DNA from: Janthinobacterium lividum
GTDB lineage: Bacteria > Pseudomonadota > Gammaproteobacteria > Burkholderiales > Burkholderiaceae_D
Assembly: GCF_023509035.1 (NCBI RefSeq)
Contig: NZ_CP075583.1
Span: 4,526,001-4,590,000 of the forward strand
DNA: 64,000 nucleotides
Reading direction: 5' to 3'
The notes beneath the pieces are model-generated. The model saw nothing but the letters and a program-made list of their open reading frames with translations, was not told the origin of the DNA and ran no database searches. This document shows positions 26,345-35,445 of this stretch, piece by piece (within the stretch, counting starts at the first letter, position 1; every line of letters starts with the position of its first letter). Made by a program: the position numbers and the translations under genes.

Positions 26345-29300
26345 TACAACTCTCCTTCCACCGCTTTAACCGCAGTGTGATTATTGCGTTTCTTGAAATA
26401 GCTGCCCGCCTTGTCGACGGCGCCCAGCACCACGACAAAGAACACGGGCACGAAAAACACGGCCAGCACGGTGGCGGTGATCATGCCGCCGAATACGCCC
26501 GTGCCGATCGCATGCTGGGTCTCGGCGCTGGCGCCCGTGGCCAGCATCAGCGGCACCACACCCAGCGCAAAGGCCAATGACGTCATCAGAATCGGGCGCA
26601 AACGCAAGCGGGCCGCTTCCACGGTCGCCTCGACCAGTCCCTTGCCTTGCGCCTGCAGCTGGCGCGCATATTCGACGATCAAAATGGCATTCTTCGCCGA
26701 CAGGCCAATAATCGTGATCATGCCCACCTTGAAGAACACATCGTTCGGCATGCCGCGCACCATCACGGCCAGCACGGCGCCCAGCAAACCCAGCGGCACC
26801 ACCAGCATGACGGAGACGGGAATCGACCAGCTTTCATACAGGGCCGCCAGCACGAGGAACACCACCAGCATCGACAGCGCCATCAGCATGGGCGCTTGCG
26901 ACGCCGATTCCTTCTCTTGCAGCGACTGCCCCGTCCACGCCAGCGCAAAGCCCGGTGGCAGCTGTTTCACCAGCCGTTCCATTTCCAGCATGGCGTCGCC
27001 GCTCGACACGCCCGGTGCCGCGCTGCCGGAAATGCGGGCCGCAGGATAACCCTGGTAGCGCACCAGTTGCAGCGGCGATTCGCTCCACACGGGGCGCACC
27101 AGCTCGCCCAAGGCCACCATGCCGCCTGCGTTATTGCGGATGCGCAAGGCCAGCACGTCTTTGAGCTGCATGCGCGACGGCGCATCGGCCTGGATGATCA
27201 CCTGTTGCATGCGGCCCGCATTCGGAAAATCGTTGACGTAGGTCGACCCCATGGCCGCCGTCAGCATGTCGGCAATGGCTGTAAATGACACGCCCAGCGC
27301 TTCGGCCTTGGTGCGGTCGATATCGAGGCGCACGCTGGCGCCGGGCGGCAAGCCGTCCGGATACGCGCCCGCCACCTTGCTGCTTTGCGCAGCCAGGCCC
27401 AGCAACTGGTTCTGCGCCGCCTGCAACGCTGCGATGCCCTGGTTGGCGCGGTCTTGCAGGCGCATGGAAAAGCCGGACGAATTGCCTAGTTCATCGATGG
27501 CGGGCGGCATCAGGCTCATGATCACGCCCTCCTTCGCCTGCGACATGGCGGCCTGCGCCAGCGCCACTTCTTCCTGCGCCGTGGCGCCGTTGCGCAGCTT
27601 CCAGTCCTTCAGCATGGTGAACGCCAGGCCCGCATTCGGCCCAGCGCCGGAAAAGCTGAAGCCGAGGATCGATTGATTCACTTCGATGCCGGGCCGCGTG
27701 GCCACGTGCTGCTCGTACAACTTGACGACATCGAGCGTGCGCTCCATGGTGGCGTCGGACGGCAGCTGGATCGAGGTGATGAAGTAGCCCTGGTCTTCCT
27801 CGGGCAAGAAGGCCGACGGCAGCTGCATGAAGGCCACGCCCAGCGCCGCGACGATGGCGCCATACAGCACCATCGAACGGCCGGCGCGTTTCAGCATCGC
27901 CACCACGCCCTTTTCATAGCGGGCCGTCATGCGCTCGAACTGGCGGTCGAACCATAGGAAGAAGCCTTTCTTGTCGTGGTCGTGCGGACCGATGGGCTTC
28001 AACATGGTGGCGCACAGGGCCGGCGTCAGGGTGAGGGCCAAAAAGGCCGAGAACAAAATCGACACGGCCATGGCCAGGGTGAACTGGCGGTAGATGGCGC
28101 CCACGGAACCGCTGGCCAAGGCCATCGGGATGAACACGGCCGTCAGGACCAGCGTGATGCCCACTACCGCCCCGGTGATTTCGCGCATCGCTTTCGACGT
28201 CGCTTCCTTCGGCGACAAGCCTTCGGTGGCCATCAGGCGCTCCACCGCTTCCACCACCACGATGGCATCATCGACGATGATGCCGATGGCCAGCACCATG
28301 CCGAACATGGTCAGCACGTTGATGGAATAGCCGGCCAGCAGCATGACCGTGAAGGTGCCCATCAGGGCAATCGGTGCGACGATGGCGGGAATCAGGGTGT
28401 AGCGTATCTTTTGCAGGAACAGGTACATGACGAGGAAGACCAGCACCATCGCTTCGAGCAGGGTGACGATGACCTTTTCGATCGAGATTTTCACGAACGG
28501 CGCCGTGTCGAACGGTACCGAATACTTGATCCCGGCCGGCATGGTGTGCGCCAGTTCGGCCATGCGCGCGCGCACGGCGCTGGCCGTCTGCACGGCGTTG
28601 GCGCCCGGCGACAGCATGATGGCGGCGCCAGACGCGGCTTGCCCGTTTTCGCGGATGCTGAAATTGAAGCTTTGCGCGCCCAGCGCCACTTTCGCCACGT
28701 CGCCGATGGTCACTTTCGAGCCATCCGCATTCGCGCGCAGCACGATGGCGGCAAATTCGGCCGGCGTTTGCAGTTGGCCCTGCACCGTCAGCGGGATGGT
28801 GACGCGCTGGCCGTGCACGGCGGGCGAATCGCCCAGGCGGCCCGGGGCGATTTGCGCATTTTGCTGCGCGATGGCGGCCGTCAGCTCTCCCATGGCGATG
28901 TTGTACGACACCAGCTTGGCCGGATCGACCCAGATGCGCATGGCCCGCTCGGAGCCGAACAGCTGCACCTTGCCCACGCCGGGAATGCGGCGCAGTTCTT
29001 CCGTCACGTTGCGCGCCAGGTAGTCGCCCAGCGCCACTTCATCGTGCTGGCCATTGTCGGAAATCAGGCTGACGATCATCAGGAAGCCGGACGACGCCGA
29101 CTCCACCGTCAAGCCATTTTGCCGCACGGCTTGCGGCAGGCGCGGCTCGATGGCTTTCAGGCGGTTTTGCACGTCCACCTGCGCCATTTCCGGATTCGTT
29201 CCCGGCTGGAAGGTGACGGTGATCGAGGCCGAACCCGAGGTATCGGTGGACGACTCGAAATACAGCAAGTGCTTGACGCCCGACAGTTCGCGTTCGATCA

Positions 29301-29490
29301 GGCCCACCACGGAATCGTTCATGGTTTGCGGCGTAGCGCCAGGGTAGTTGGCGCTGATGCTGACGCTGGGCGGCGCCACGGAAGGAAAACGCGCAATCGG
29401 CAATTGCGGTATGGCGATCAGTCCGAACAGGACGATGAAGACCGCCACCACCCACGCAAAGACGGGGCGGTTGATGAAAAATTGAGGCAT
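26344..29490 (-). CDS. RND multidrug efflux pump (AcrB/MexB/AdeB family)
   Basis: 1048 residues, exact for HAE1 pumps. It begins MPQFFINRPVFAWVVAVFIV. Signature parts: SISANYPGATPQTMNDSVVG, the second helical group VFLVMYLFLQKIRYTLIPAI, the TM4 proton-relay motif AIGIIVDDAIVVVEAVERLM (adjacent Asp pair), LVVFLVLAALYESWSIPVSV and the TM10 Lys in GLSAKNAILIVEYARQLQAQ. It pumps drugs from the periplasm by proton antiport in a tripartite complex with the adaptor (29524-30681) and outer-membrane factor. The divergent AdeRS-like two-component genes are the likely regulators. Confidence 0.95.
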   Translation of the reverse strand: MPQFFINRPVFAWVVAVFIVLFGLIAIPQLPIARFPSVAPPSVSISANYPGATPQTMNDSVVGLIERELSGVKHLLYFESSTDTSGSASITVTFQPGTNPEMAQVDVQNRLKAIEPRLPQAVRQNGLTVESASSGFLMIVSLISDNGQHDEVALGDYLARNVTEELRRIPGVGKVQLFGSERAMRIWVDPAKLVSYNIAMGELTAAIAQQNAQIAPGRLGDSPAVHGQRVTIPLTVQGQLQTPAEFAAIVLRANADGSKVTIGDVAKVALGAQSFNFSIRENGQAASGAAIMLSPGANAVQTASAVRARMAELAHTMPAGIKYSVPFDTAPFVKISIEKVIVTLLEAMVLVFLVMYLFLQKIRYTLIPAIVAPIALMGTFTVMLLAGYSINVLTMFGMVLAIGIIVDDAIVVVEAVERLMATEGLSPKEATSKAMREITGAVVGITLVLTAVFIPMALASGSVGAIYRQFTLAMAVSILFSAFLALTLTPALCATMLKPIGPHDHDKKGFFLWFDRQFERMTARYEKGVVAMLKRAGRSMVLYGAIVAALGVAFMQLPSAFLPEEDQGYFITSIQLPSDATMERTLDVVKLYEQHVATRPGIEVNQSILGFSFSGAGPNAGLAFTMLKDWKLRNGATAQEEVALAQAAMSQAKEGVIMSLMPPAIDELGNSSGFSMRLQDRANQGIAALQAAQNQLLGLAAQSSKVAGAYPDGLPPGASVRLDIDRTKAEALGVSFTAIADMLTAAMGSTYVNDFPNAGRMQQVIIQADAPSRMQLKDVLALRIRNNAGGMVALGELVRPVWSESPLQLVRYQGYPAARISGSAAPGVSSGDAMLEMERLVKQLPPGFALAWTGQSLQEKESASQAPMLMALSMLVVFLVLAALYESWSIPVSVMLVVPLGLLGAVLAVMVRGMPNDVFFKVGMITIIGLSAKNAILIVEYARQLQAQGKGLVEATVEAARLRLRPILMTSLAFALGVVPLMLATGASAETQHAIGTGVFGGMITATVLAVFFVPVFFVVVLGAVDKAGSYFKKRNNHTAVKAVEGEL

Positions 29491-29523
29491 GTCGTTAGGC
29501 TTTCATTGTATTCAAAGTGTGCA

Positions 29524-30681
29524 TCAACGCGCCTTGGCGGCAGCCACCGTTGCCACGACGGCTGGCTTCCATGGTTGCGGCGCGGCGGTGGCGCCCGGCT
29601 GCAAGCGTTCCTGGCCTTCGATGACGACGGTGTCGCCGGCCTTCAAGCCGCCGGTGACCACATACTGGTGCTCGACCACGTCGCCCACGGCAATCGGTTT
29701 CAAGCTGGCTTTGTGCCTGCCATCGAGCACCCAGGCCTGGGCCTGGCCATCGCTGCTGCGCAAGACGGCTTGCTGCGGCACGAGCACGCCATTCGCCTGC
29801 ACGGCGCGGGCGATGCGGGCGCGCACGAACATGCCCGGCAGCAGCTGGCGCTGCGGATTGTCGACCAGCACGCGGACGACGGCGTCGCCCGTGCCCGCAT
29901 CGACGCTGATGCCCGAGAACAGGATGCGGCCCGTGACGGGATGCGGCTGGCCATCCGCGCCCAGGATGGTCACGGGCAGCTTGTCCGCGCCTCCGTTGCC
30001 TGACGCTTGCAGCGCCGCCAGCGCGGCTGCCGGCTGGCGCACGTCGACATACACTTTGTCGATCTGCTGGATGCGCGCCATCGGCGCCGCGTCGGCCAAG
30101 CCCACGAGCGCGCCTTCCGTCACCAGTTCAGAGCCGATGCGCCCGGCAATCGGCGCCTCGATGCTGGCAAAGGCCAGGTCCAGGCGGCGGCGCGCCAGGC
30201 TGGCCCGCGCCTGCGCCACGGTGGCCACGGCTTGCTCGCGCTGGGCCACGGCATCGTCATACGCCTGGCGGCTGATAGCGTCCGCTTCCACCAGCGGTTT
30301 CAAACGGTCGGCCTGGCTGCTGGCGCGCTTCGCCGTGGCCACCGCGTGCTGCAGGGCGGCGGCGGCCGAATCGACGTCCGCCTGGAATGGTGCAGGGTTC
30401 AGCTGGAACAGCTTCTGCCCCGCTTTCACTTCGGCGCCCTGCTCGAACTGGCGGCGCAGCACGATACCGCCCACCTGCGGGCGGATGTCGGCTGTGCGGA
30501 AGGCCGCCACGCGGCCCGGCAATTCATCGCTGAGGACGACGGGCGCCGCTTGCAGCTTGAACACAGTGACGGCGGCGGGCGGCGCCCCCGCTTCTTCCGG
30601 CGCGGGTTTGGAACAGGCGGCAAGGCTGAGCAGTGCCGCGGCGATCAACATGTTTTTCTTGGTGAGGTGGCTCGGATGCAT
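29524..30681 (-). CDS. RND periplasmic adaptor lipoprotein (AcrA/MexA/AdeA family)
   Basis: 385 residues. Lipobox LAAC at residues 20-23. Domains in order: barrel-sandwich strand LPGRVAAFRTADIRPQVGGI, GAEVKAGQKLFQLNPAPFQA, the alpha-hairpin (ALQHAVATAKRASSQADRLK to ARRRLDLAFASIEAPIAGRI), the beta-barrel (GRILFSGISVDAGTGDAVVR; QRQLLPGMFVRARI) and the membrane-proximal domain (DGRHKASLKPIAVGDVVEHQ; GLKAGDTVVIEGQERLQPG). It is the first gene of the RND operon, 33 bp before the pump gene, and divergent from the two-component system. Confidence 0.93.
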   Translation of the reverse strand: MHPSHLTKKNMLIAAALLSLAACSKPAPEEAGAPPAAVTVFKLQAAPVVLSDELPGRVAAFRTADIRPQVGGIVLRRQFEQGAEVKAGQKLFQLNPAPFQADVDSAAAALQHAVATAKRASSQADRLKPLVEADAISRQAYDDAVAQREQAVATVAQARASLARRRLDLAFASIEAPIAGRIGSELVTEGALVGLADAAPMARIQQIDKVYVDVRQPAAALAALQASGNGGADKLPVTILGADGQPHPVTGRILFSGISVDAGTGDAVVRVLVDNPQRQLLPGMFVRARIARAVQANGVLVPQQAVLRSSDGQAQAWVLDGRHKASLKPIAVGDVVEHQYVVTGGLKAGDTVVIEGQERLQPGATAAPQPWKPAVVATVAAAKAR

Positions 30682-30798
30682 GGTCTTTCTCTATGGCAGA
30701 TCCCAACCGGCGGTCCGGTCGACAGATAAGCGCAGCATAAAAGGCTTGCGTGGATGTTCCGTCAAAGAAATGTGGAGATTCGATGGAGGAAGCGAAGA

Positions 30799-31563
30799 AT
30801 GCTAGACTCCTGTATGAACTATCATCACAGCGCCAGCCAGCCTTCCTTCCTTGCCACCACGCCACCTTCCGCCCTCGTCCTGATCGCCGAAGATGAACCG
30901 CAAATCGCCCGCATCCTCGCCGGTTACCTGGAGCGCGATGGCTACCGCACGGCCTTCGCGCACGATGGCCAGGAGGCGCTGCAGCAGCACCTGGCGCTGG
31001 CGCCCGACCTGCTGCTGCTCGACGTGCAAATGCCCAAGGTCGATGGCTGGGGCGTGCTGGCCGAAGTGCGGCGGCGCGGCGAGACGCCCGTCATCATGCT
31101 GACGGCGCGCGACCAGGATGCGGACAAGCTGGCCGCCCTGCGCGTGGGCGCCGACGACTACATCATCAAGCCATTCAATCCGGCCGAAGTGGTGGCGCGC
31201 GTGGCGGCCGTGCTGCGCCGCTCGCGCGTGCGCCACCACCCGGTGGGCGGCCAGCGCCTGCGCTGCGGCGCCATCGAGATCGACCAGGAAACGTATGTGG
31301 CCAGCGTGCTGCGCGACGGCGCGCCCGTGCCTTTGAGCCTGACCTTGACGGAGTTCCGCCTGCTGGCCCATCTGGCGCGCACGCCACGGCGCGTCTGCAG
31401 CCGCCTGGAATTGCTGGAGTCGTGCATGCCCGAGAGCAACTCGATGGAACGCACGGTGGACAGCCATGTCAGCAAGCTGCGCAAGAAGCTGGAAGAAGCG
31501 GGCGTGATGAACATGCCGGCCAGCCTGCGCGGCGTGGGCTACCGCCTGGAAAGCGACGCCTGA
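30799..31563 (+). CDS. OmpR-type response regulator (AdeR/BaeR-like)
   Basis: 254 residues. The receiver domain (about 27-140) has the acidic pair in LIAEDEPQIARILAGYLERD, the phosphorylated Asp in LLLLDVQMPKVDGWGVL, and the conserved Lys in GADDYIIKPFNPAEVVARV. The winged-helix domain follows (SLTLTEFRLLAHLARTPRRV; VDSHVSKLRKKLEEAG; SLRGVGYRLE). GGAGG lies nine bases before the ATG at 30799, deciding the start. It overlaps the sensor kinase gene by one base and diverges from the RND operon, matching adeRS/adeABC layout. Confidence 0.92.
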   Translation: MLDSCMNYHHSASQPSFLATTPPSALVLIAEDEPQIARILAGYLERDGYRTAFAHDGQEALQQHLALAPDLLLLDVQMPKVDGWGVLAEVRRRGETPVIMLTARDQDADKLAALRVGADDYIIKPFNPAEVVARVAAVLRRSRVRHHPVGGQRLRCGAIEIDQETYVASVLRDGAPVPLSLTLTEFRLLAHLARTPRRVCSRLELLESCMPESNSMERTVDSHVSKLRKKLEEAGVMNMPASLRGVGYRLESDA

Positions 31564-32648
31564 TGCGCTTCACAGGCCTGAACCGGCAGATCATCCTGTC
31601 GATGTCCGTGCTGATGGTATGCAGCATCCTGATCATCTGGCTCGGTTCCTGGACCTTTTTCGCCATCGCCTTCAAGATCGACCCCGGCATGCTGTCCGAG
31701 CCCGACGACTGGTCGCCCACCACCGTCGAGTGGCTGTGGATCCTTGCCATCACCATCTTCGGCCTTGGCCTGGCCGCCTTCTTCGCCATCAAGCTGGCCG
31801 CGCGCATCCTCAAACCGATCAATTCCGTGATGGACAGCGTGCGCCGCGTGGCGCATGGCGACCTGTCCGCGCGCGCCTTCGCGGGTGACCGCACCTTGGG
31901 CGAGACGGCCATGCTGGTCGATGACTTCAACAGCATGGCCGAGCGTCTGCAGCGGGGAGCGCAGGAAAGCCTGACGTGGAATGCGGCCATCGCGCACGAA
32001 CTGCGCACGCCCGTGACCATCCTGCGCGGCACCTTGCAAGGCGTCGTCGATGGCGTCTTCAAGCCCGAGGAAGTGCCGTTTTCCAGCCTGCTGGCGCAAG
32101 TCGAGGACCTGGGCCGCCTGATCGAGGACTTGCGCACCCTGAGCCTGGCCGACAGCGGCCACATGCAGCTGCGCATGGCCTGGACGGACCTGACCCTGGA
32201 AATCGAGGAAGTGGGCCGCCTGCTGGCGCAGGAAATGGAAGCGGCGGGTTTTACCCTGCGATTGTACCTGTCCGACCATCCCGTCTGCTGCGACGCGGCG
32301 CGCATCCGGCAAATCGTGCTGGCCCTGCTCGACAACGCGCGCCGCTATGCCCATCCGGGCCTGCTGCGCGTGCGCACCCGCGTGCAGGCCGGCCAGTACT
32401 ACCTGAGCGTCGAGGATGCGGGTCCCGGCATTTCGGAGGAACTGGCGCCGCATGTGTTCGAAGCGTTCCGCCGCGGCGACAGCGCCAGGGTCGACCTGAA
32501 CGCGGGCAGCGGCCTGGGCCTGGCCGTGGTCGAAGCCATCGCGCGCGCGCATGGCGGCAGCGCCGTCTGCACGCGTGGCAAGACGGGCGGCAGCCTGTTT
32601 ACGGTGAAGTGGCCGGTCGAGCATGGCGCGTTACCGCCCGCCGGCTGA
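31563..32648 (+). CDS. sensor histidine kinase (AdeS/BaeS-like)
   Basis: 361 residues. Two membrane helices (about 10-36 and 60-82) flank a short periplasmic loop of about 25 residues (FKIDPGMLSEPDDWSPTTVE), so ligand sensing is probably intramembrane. HAMP domain with ARILKPINSVMDSVRRVAHG; H-box NAAIAHELRTPVTILRGTLQ; N-box ALLDNARRYAHPG; G-boxes VEDAGPGISEELAPHVFEAF and LNAGSGLGLAVVEAIARAHG. It shares one base with the response-regulator stop. The small periplasmic loop resembles AdeS. It ends directly adjacent to the convergent LysR gene. Confidence 0.92.
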   Translation: MRFTGLNRQIILSMSVLMVCSILIIWLGSWTFFAIAFKIDPGMLSEPDDWSPTTVEWLWILAITIFGLGLAAFFAIKLAARILKPINSVMDSVRRVAHGDLSARAFAGDRTLGETAMLVDDFNSMAERLQRGAQESLTWNAAIAHELRTPVTILRGTLQGVVDGVFKPEEVPFSSLLAQVEDLGRLIEDLRTLSLADSGHMQLRMAWTDLTLEIEEVGRLLAQEMEAAGFTLRLYLSDHPVCCDAARIRQIVLALLDNARRYAHPGLLRVRTRVQAGQYYLSVEDAGPGISEELAPHVFEAFRRGDSARVDLNAGSGLGLAVVEAIARAHGGSAVCTRGKTGGSLFTVKWPVEHGALPPAG

Positions 32649-33539
32649 CTACGTCGGCGGCGCGCGCAGCATGTCGACAAAGGCCCGCAAGACGGCCGGC
32701 ATCTGCCGCCGGCTCGGGTAGTACAGGAAGTAACGGGGCGGCGGCGGCAGGCAGCGCTCCAGCACGCACGCCAGGCGCCCCGCCGCGATATCGGCGCGCG
32801 CATCGGCCTCGTACACATACGCCAGTCCCGCGCCATCGCGGGCCGCGCGCAGCATCAGTTCGTCGTCGTCAAACACCAGCGGCCCGCCGACGGCGATGCT
32901 GACGGCTTCCCCCTCCAGCTCGAACTCCCACGCATACTGGCGTCCGCTAGGAAAGCGCCGGCCTATGCAGGCATGCTCGAGCAGCGCGCGCGGCGTGGCC
33001 GGTGCGCCATGCGCAGCCAGGTAGGCCGGCGACGCCACCACCACGAACGGCTGCGGCGCGCCCACCGGCACGGCGATCATGTCGGCCGCCACGTGTTCGC
33101 CAAAGCGGATGCCCGCGTCAAAACCGTCGCGCACGATATCGATCATGCCGTCATCGGTGACCAGTTCCACCTGCACGCGCGGATAGCGCGCCACGAAGCC
33201 TGCCAGCATGGGTGCGAGCAGCAGCCGGGCGGCCGGACGGGGCACGTTCAGGCGCAGCCTGCCTGCGGGCACATCCTGCAAGACGCTCAGGTCCAGCAAG
33301 GCATCGTCGATTTCGCGCATGGCCGGCGCCAGCCGCGCCAGCAGCTGCTGCCCCGCCTCGGTCGGCGTGACGCTGCGCGTGGTGCGGTTCAGCAGGCGCA
33401 CGCCCAGGCGCTCTTCCAGCGCGCGCAGCGCATGGCTGAGGGCGGAAGCGGACACACCACGCTCAAGGGCCGCCTTGCGAAAGCTGCGCAGGCGGGCAAC
33501 GGCGGCAAAGGCCGTCAATTCATTCAGGTCAGCCATCAT
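32649..33539 (-). CDS. LysR family transcriptional regulator
   Basis: 296 residues (a second ATG lies one codon in, at 33536). HTH residues 1-60: ELTAFAAVARLRSFRKAALE, then VSASALSHALRALEERLGVR and NRTTRSVTPTEAGQQLLARL. The effector domain includes ELVTDDGMIDIVRDGFDAGI, RFGEHVAADMIAVPVGAPQP and the C-terminal FLYYPSRRQMPAVLRAFVDM, as in the DmlR/AaeR-like subgroup seen also at 4017. It is divergent from the aldo/keto reductase and nitroreductase genes, its likely targets. Confidence 0.9.
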   Translation of the reverse strand: MMADLNELTAFAAVARLRSFRKAALERGVSASALSHALRALEERLGVRLLNRTTRSVTPTEAGQQLLARLAPAMREIDDALLDLSVLQDVPAGRLRLNVPRPAARLLLAPMLAGFVARYPRVQVELVTDDGMIDIVRDGFDAGIRFGEHVAADMIAVPVGAPQPFVVVASPAYLAAHGAPATPRALLEHACIGRRFPSGRQYAWEFELEGEAVSIAVGGPLVFDDDELMLRAARDGAGLAYVYEADARADIAAGRLACVLERCLPPPPRYFLYYPSRRQMPAVLRAFVDMLRAPPT

Positions 33540-33638
33540 TCATGAGCCATATTCAGTAATGCATGCAGGATTAGCCATCTTATCGCATGCTGTTGCTTCG
33601 TCCATACTCCTTGCATCTTTTTTTGGAGAGGAATGACA

Positions 33639-34640
33639 ATGGAACACAGAACACTGGGCAAGTCCGGCTTGCGCGTCGCTCCCATCGGCCTGGGCTGCAT
33701 GGGCATGAGCTTTGCCTACGGCGGCGCGGACGAGGCGGCATCGCTGCGCGTGCTGCACCGCGCCGTGGAACTGGGCGTGACCCTGATCGATACGGCGGAA
33801 GTCTACGGCCCCTACGCCAACGAGGAACTGGTGGGGCGCGCCCTGAAGCAGCTGCGCGGCAAGGTCCACATCGCCACCAAGTTCGGCTTCAAGATCTTGC
33901 CCCATGGCCAGGGCGTGGAACGCATGGCGGGCGTCGACAGCCGCCCCGAGCACATCGTCCGGGCCGTGGAAGGGTCGCTGTCCAGGCTCGGTATCGAGTG
34001 CATCGACTTGCTGTACCAGCACCGCGTGGACCCCGCCGTGCCCATCGAAGACGTGGTGGGCGCCATGGCCGATCTGGTGCGCGCCGGCAAGGTGCGCCAC
34101 CTCGGGCTGTCGGAAGTGTCAGCCGCCACCCTGCGCCGCGCCCACGCCGTGCATCCGATTGCGGCGGTGCAATCCGAATACTCGCTGTGGAGCCGCGACG
34201 TGGAAGCCGAAGTGCTGCCCGCCTGCCGCGCCCTGGGTATCGGTTTCGTGCCCTACAGCCCGCTGGGCCGCGGCTTCCTGACGGGCCAGCTTACGTCCAG
34301 CGCCGCACTCGCGCCCGATGATTACCGCCACAGCCTGCCCCGTTTCCAGCCGCAGGCGATGGCGGCCAACGGGCATCTCGTTGCCGAGTTGCAACGTCTG
34401 GCGGCGGCGCGCGGCGCCACGGCCGCGCAGTGGCTGGCCCTGGCCTGGCTGCTGGCGCAAGGCGACGGCATCGTGCCGATCCCCGGCGCCCGCAGCCTCG
34501 CGCACCTGGAAGAAAATGTCGCCGCAGCGCAGATCAGGCTGAGCGAAAGCGAGCTGGCCGCCATCGGTGCCGCCATCGCGCCCGCTTGCGTGCAGGGCGC
34601 GCGCTACCCAGAGGTAGAGCTTGCCATGGTTAGCCTGTAG
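33639..34640 (+). CDS. aldo/keto reductase
   Basis: 333 residues from the ATG at 33639, which has GGAGAGG seven bases upstream; an ATG at 33633 sits only one base from that site. NADPH-dependent (alpha/beta)8 barrel: MEHRTLGKSGLRVAPIGLGC, the active-site LIDTAEVYGPYANEELVGRA (Asp and Tyr of the tetrad), HIATKFGFKI (Lys), DLLYQHRVDPAVPIEDVVGA (His), and the cofactor end VPIPGARSLAHLEENVAAAQ. It belongs to the YajO/AKR13-like group reducing aldehydes. The nitroreductase gene follows 108 bp later and the LysR regulator is divergent. Confidence 0.92.
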   Translation: MEHRTLGKSGLRVAPIGLGCMGMSFAYGGADEAASLRVLHRAVELGVTLIDTAEVYGPYANEELVGRALKQLRGKVHIATKFGFKILPHGQGVERMAGVDSRPEHIVRAVEGSLSRLGIECIDLLYQHRVDPAVPIEDVVGAMADLVRAGKVRHLGLSEVSAATLRRAHAVHPIAAVQSEYSLWSRDVEAEVLPACRALGIGFVPYSPLGRGFLTGQLTSSAALAPDDYRHSLPRFQPQAMAANGHLVAELQRLAAARGATAAQWLALAWLLAQGDGIVPIPGARSLAHLEENVAAAQIRLSESELAAIGAAIAPACVQGARYPEVELAMVSL

Positions 34641-34748
34641 ACAACAGTGCCTGGCTGCGCTATACAAGGTTCTTTTACCTGCCGCACTTGAAATGCCCGA
34701 ATCCGCTATCATTTCCAATCTGAACTATTCATTATGAAAGGGATTTAC

Positions 34749-35387
34749 ATGTCCGATTTGCTCGAAACACTGCAGTGGCGCTACGCCACCAAGAAGATGG
34801 ACCCGACGAAAACGGTGCCGCAAGACAAGGTCGAGCGCATCCTGGAAGCCGTGCGCCTGACGGCCAGTTCCAGCGGGCTGCATCCTTACGAAGTCTTCGT
34901 CGTGACGAATCCGGCCCTGCGCGAACAGATCAAGCCGCATGCGTGGAACCAGTCGCAAGTGACGGACGCTTCGCACCTGCTGGTATTTGCCGCTTGGGAC
35001 AATTACACGGTCGAGCGCATCAACAAGATGTTTGACCTGGTCAACACCGTGCGCGGCTTCAAGAATGAAGGCTGGGAAGCGTACCGCCAGCAGATCCTGG
35101 CCACGTATCCGCAGCGCGATGCGGAAACCAACTACCAGCACGCGGCACGCCAGGCGTATATCGGCGTGGGCACGGCCCTGATCGCCGCGGCGCAGGAAAA
35201 AGTCGATTCGACGCCAATGGAAGGTTTTGATCCGGCCAAGGTCGATGAAATCCTGAACCTGCGCGAAAAAGGCCTGCGTTCCGTCGTGATGCTGCCGCTG
35301 GGCTACCGCGCCGACGAAGGCGACTGGCTGGTGGACCTGAAAAAAGTGCGCCCTGCGCGCGAGCAGTTCATCACCGAGCTGGCGTAA
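34749..35387 (+). CDS. NAD(P)H-dependent nitroreductase family oxidoreductase (NfsB-like)
   Basis: 212 residues; AAAGGGA precedes the ATG at 34749. FMN-binding features: LQWRYATKKMDPTKTVPQDK (Arg/Tyr/Lys of the phosphate site), AVRLTASSSGLHPYEVFVVT, NQSQVTDASHLLVFAAWDNY, HAARQAYIGVGTALIAAAQE and SVVMLPLGYRADEGDWLVDL. This is the NfsB/FRaseI-like group, reducing quinones and nitroaromatics. A rho-independent terminator (35411-35439) lies just beyond its stop. Confidence 0.9.
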   Translation: MSDLLETLQWRYATKKMDPTKTVPQDKVERILEAVRLTASSSGLHPYEVFVVTNPALREQIKPHAWNQSQVTDASHLLVFAAWDNYTVERINKMFDLVNTVRGFKNEGWEAYRQQILATYPQRDAETNYQHAARQAYIGVGTALIAAAQEKVDSTPMEGFDPAKVDEILNLREKGLRSVVMLPLGYRADEGDWLVDLKKVRPAREQFITELA

Positions 35388-35410
35388 GCGCCTCGCCTGT
35401 GATTGAAAAG

Positions 35411-35439
35411 CGGATGCCCTCACCGGCATCCGTTTTTTT
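35411..35439 (+). terminator. rho-independent terminator after nitroreductase
   Basis: Perfect 8-bp stem CGGATGCC / GGCATCCG with loop CTCACC, followed by seven T. It lies 24 bp downstream of the nitroreductase stop. The convergent kinase gene ends just beyond it. Confidence 0.88.
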
Positions 35440-35445
35440 GCCCGT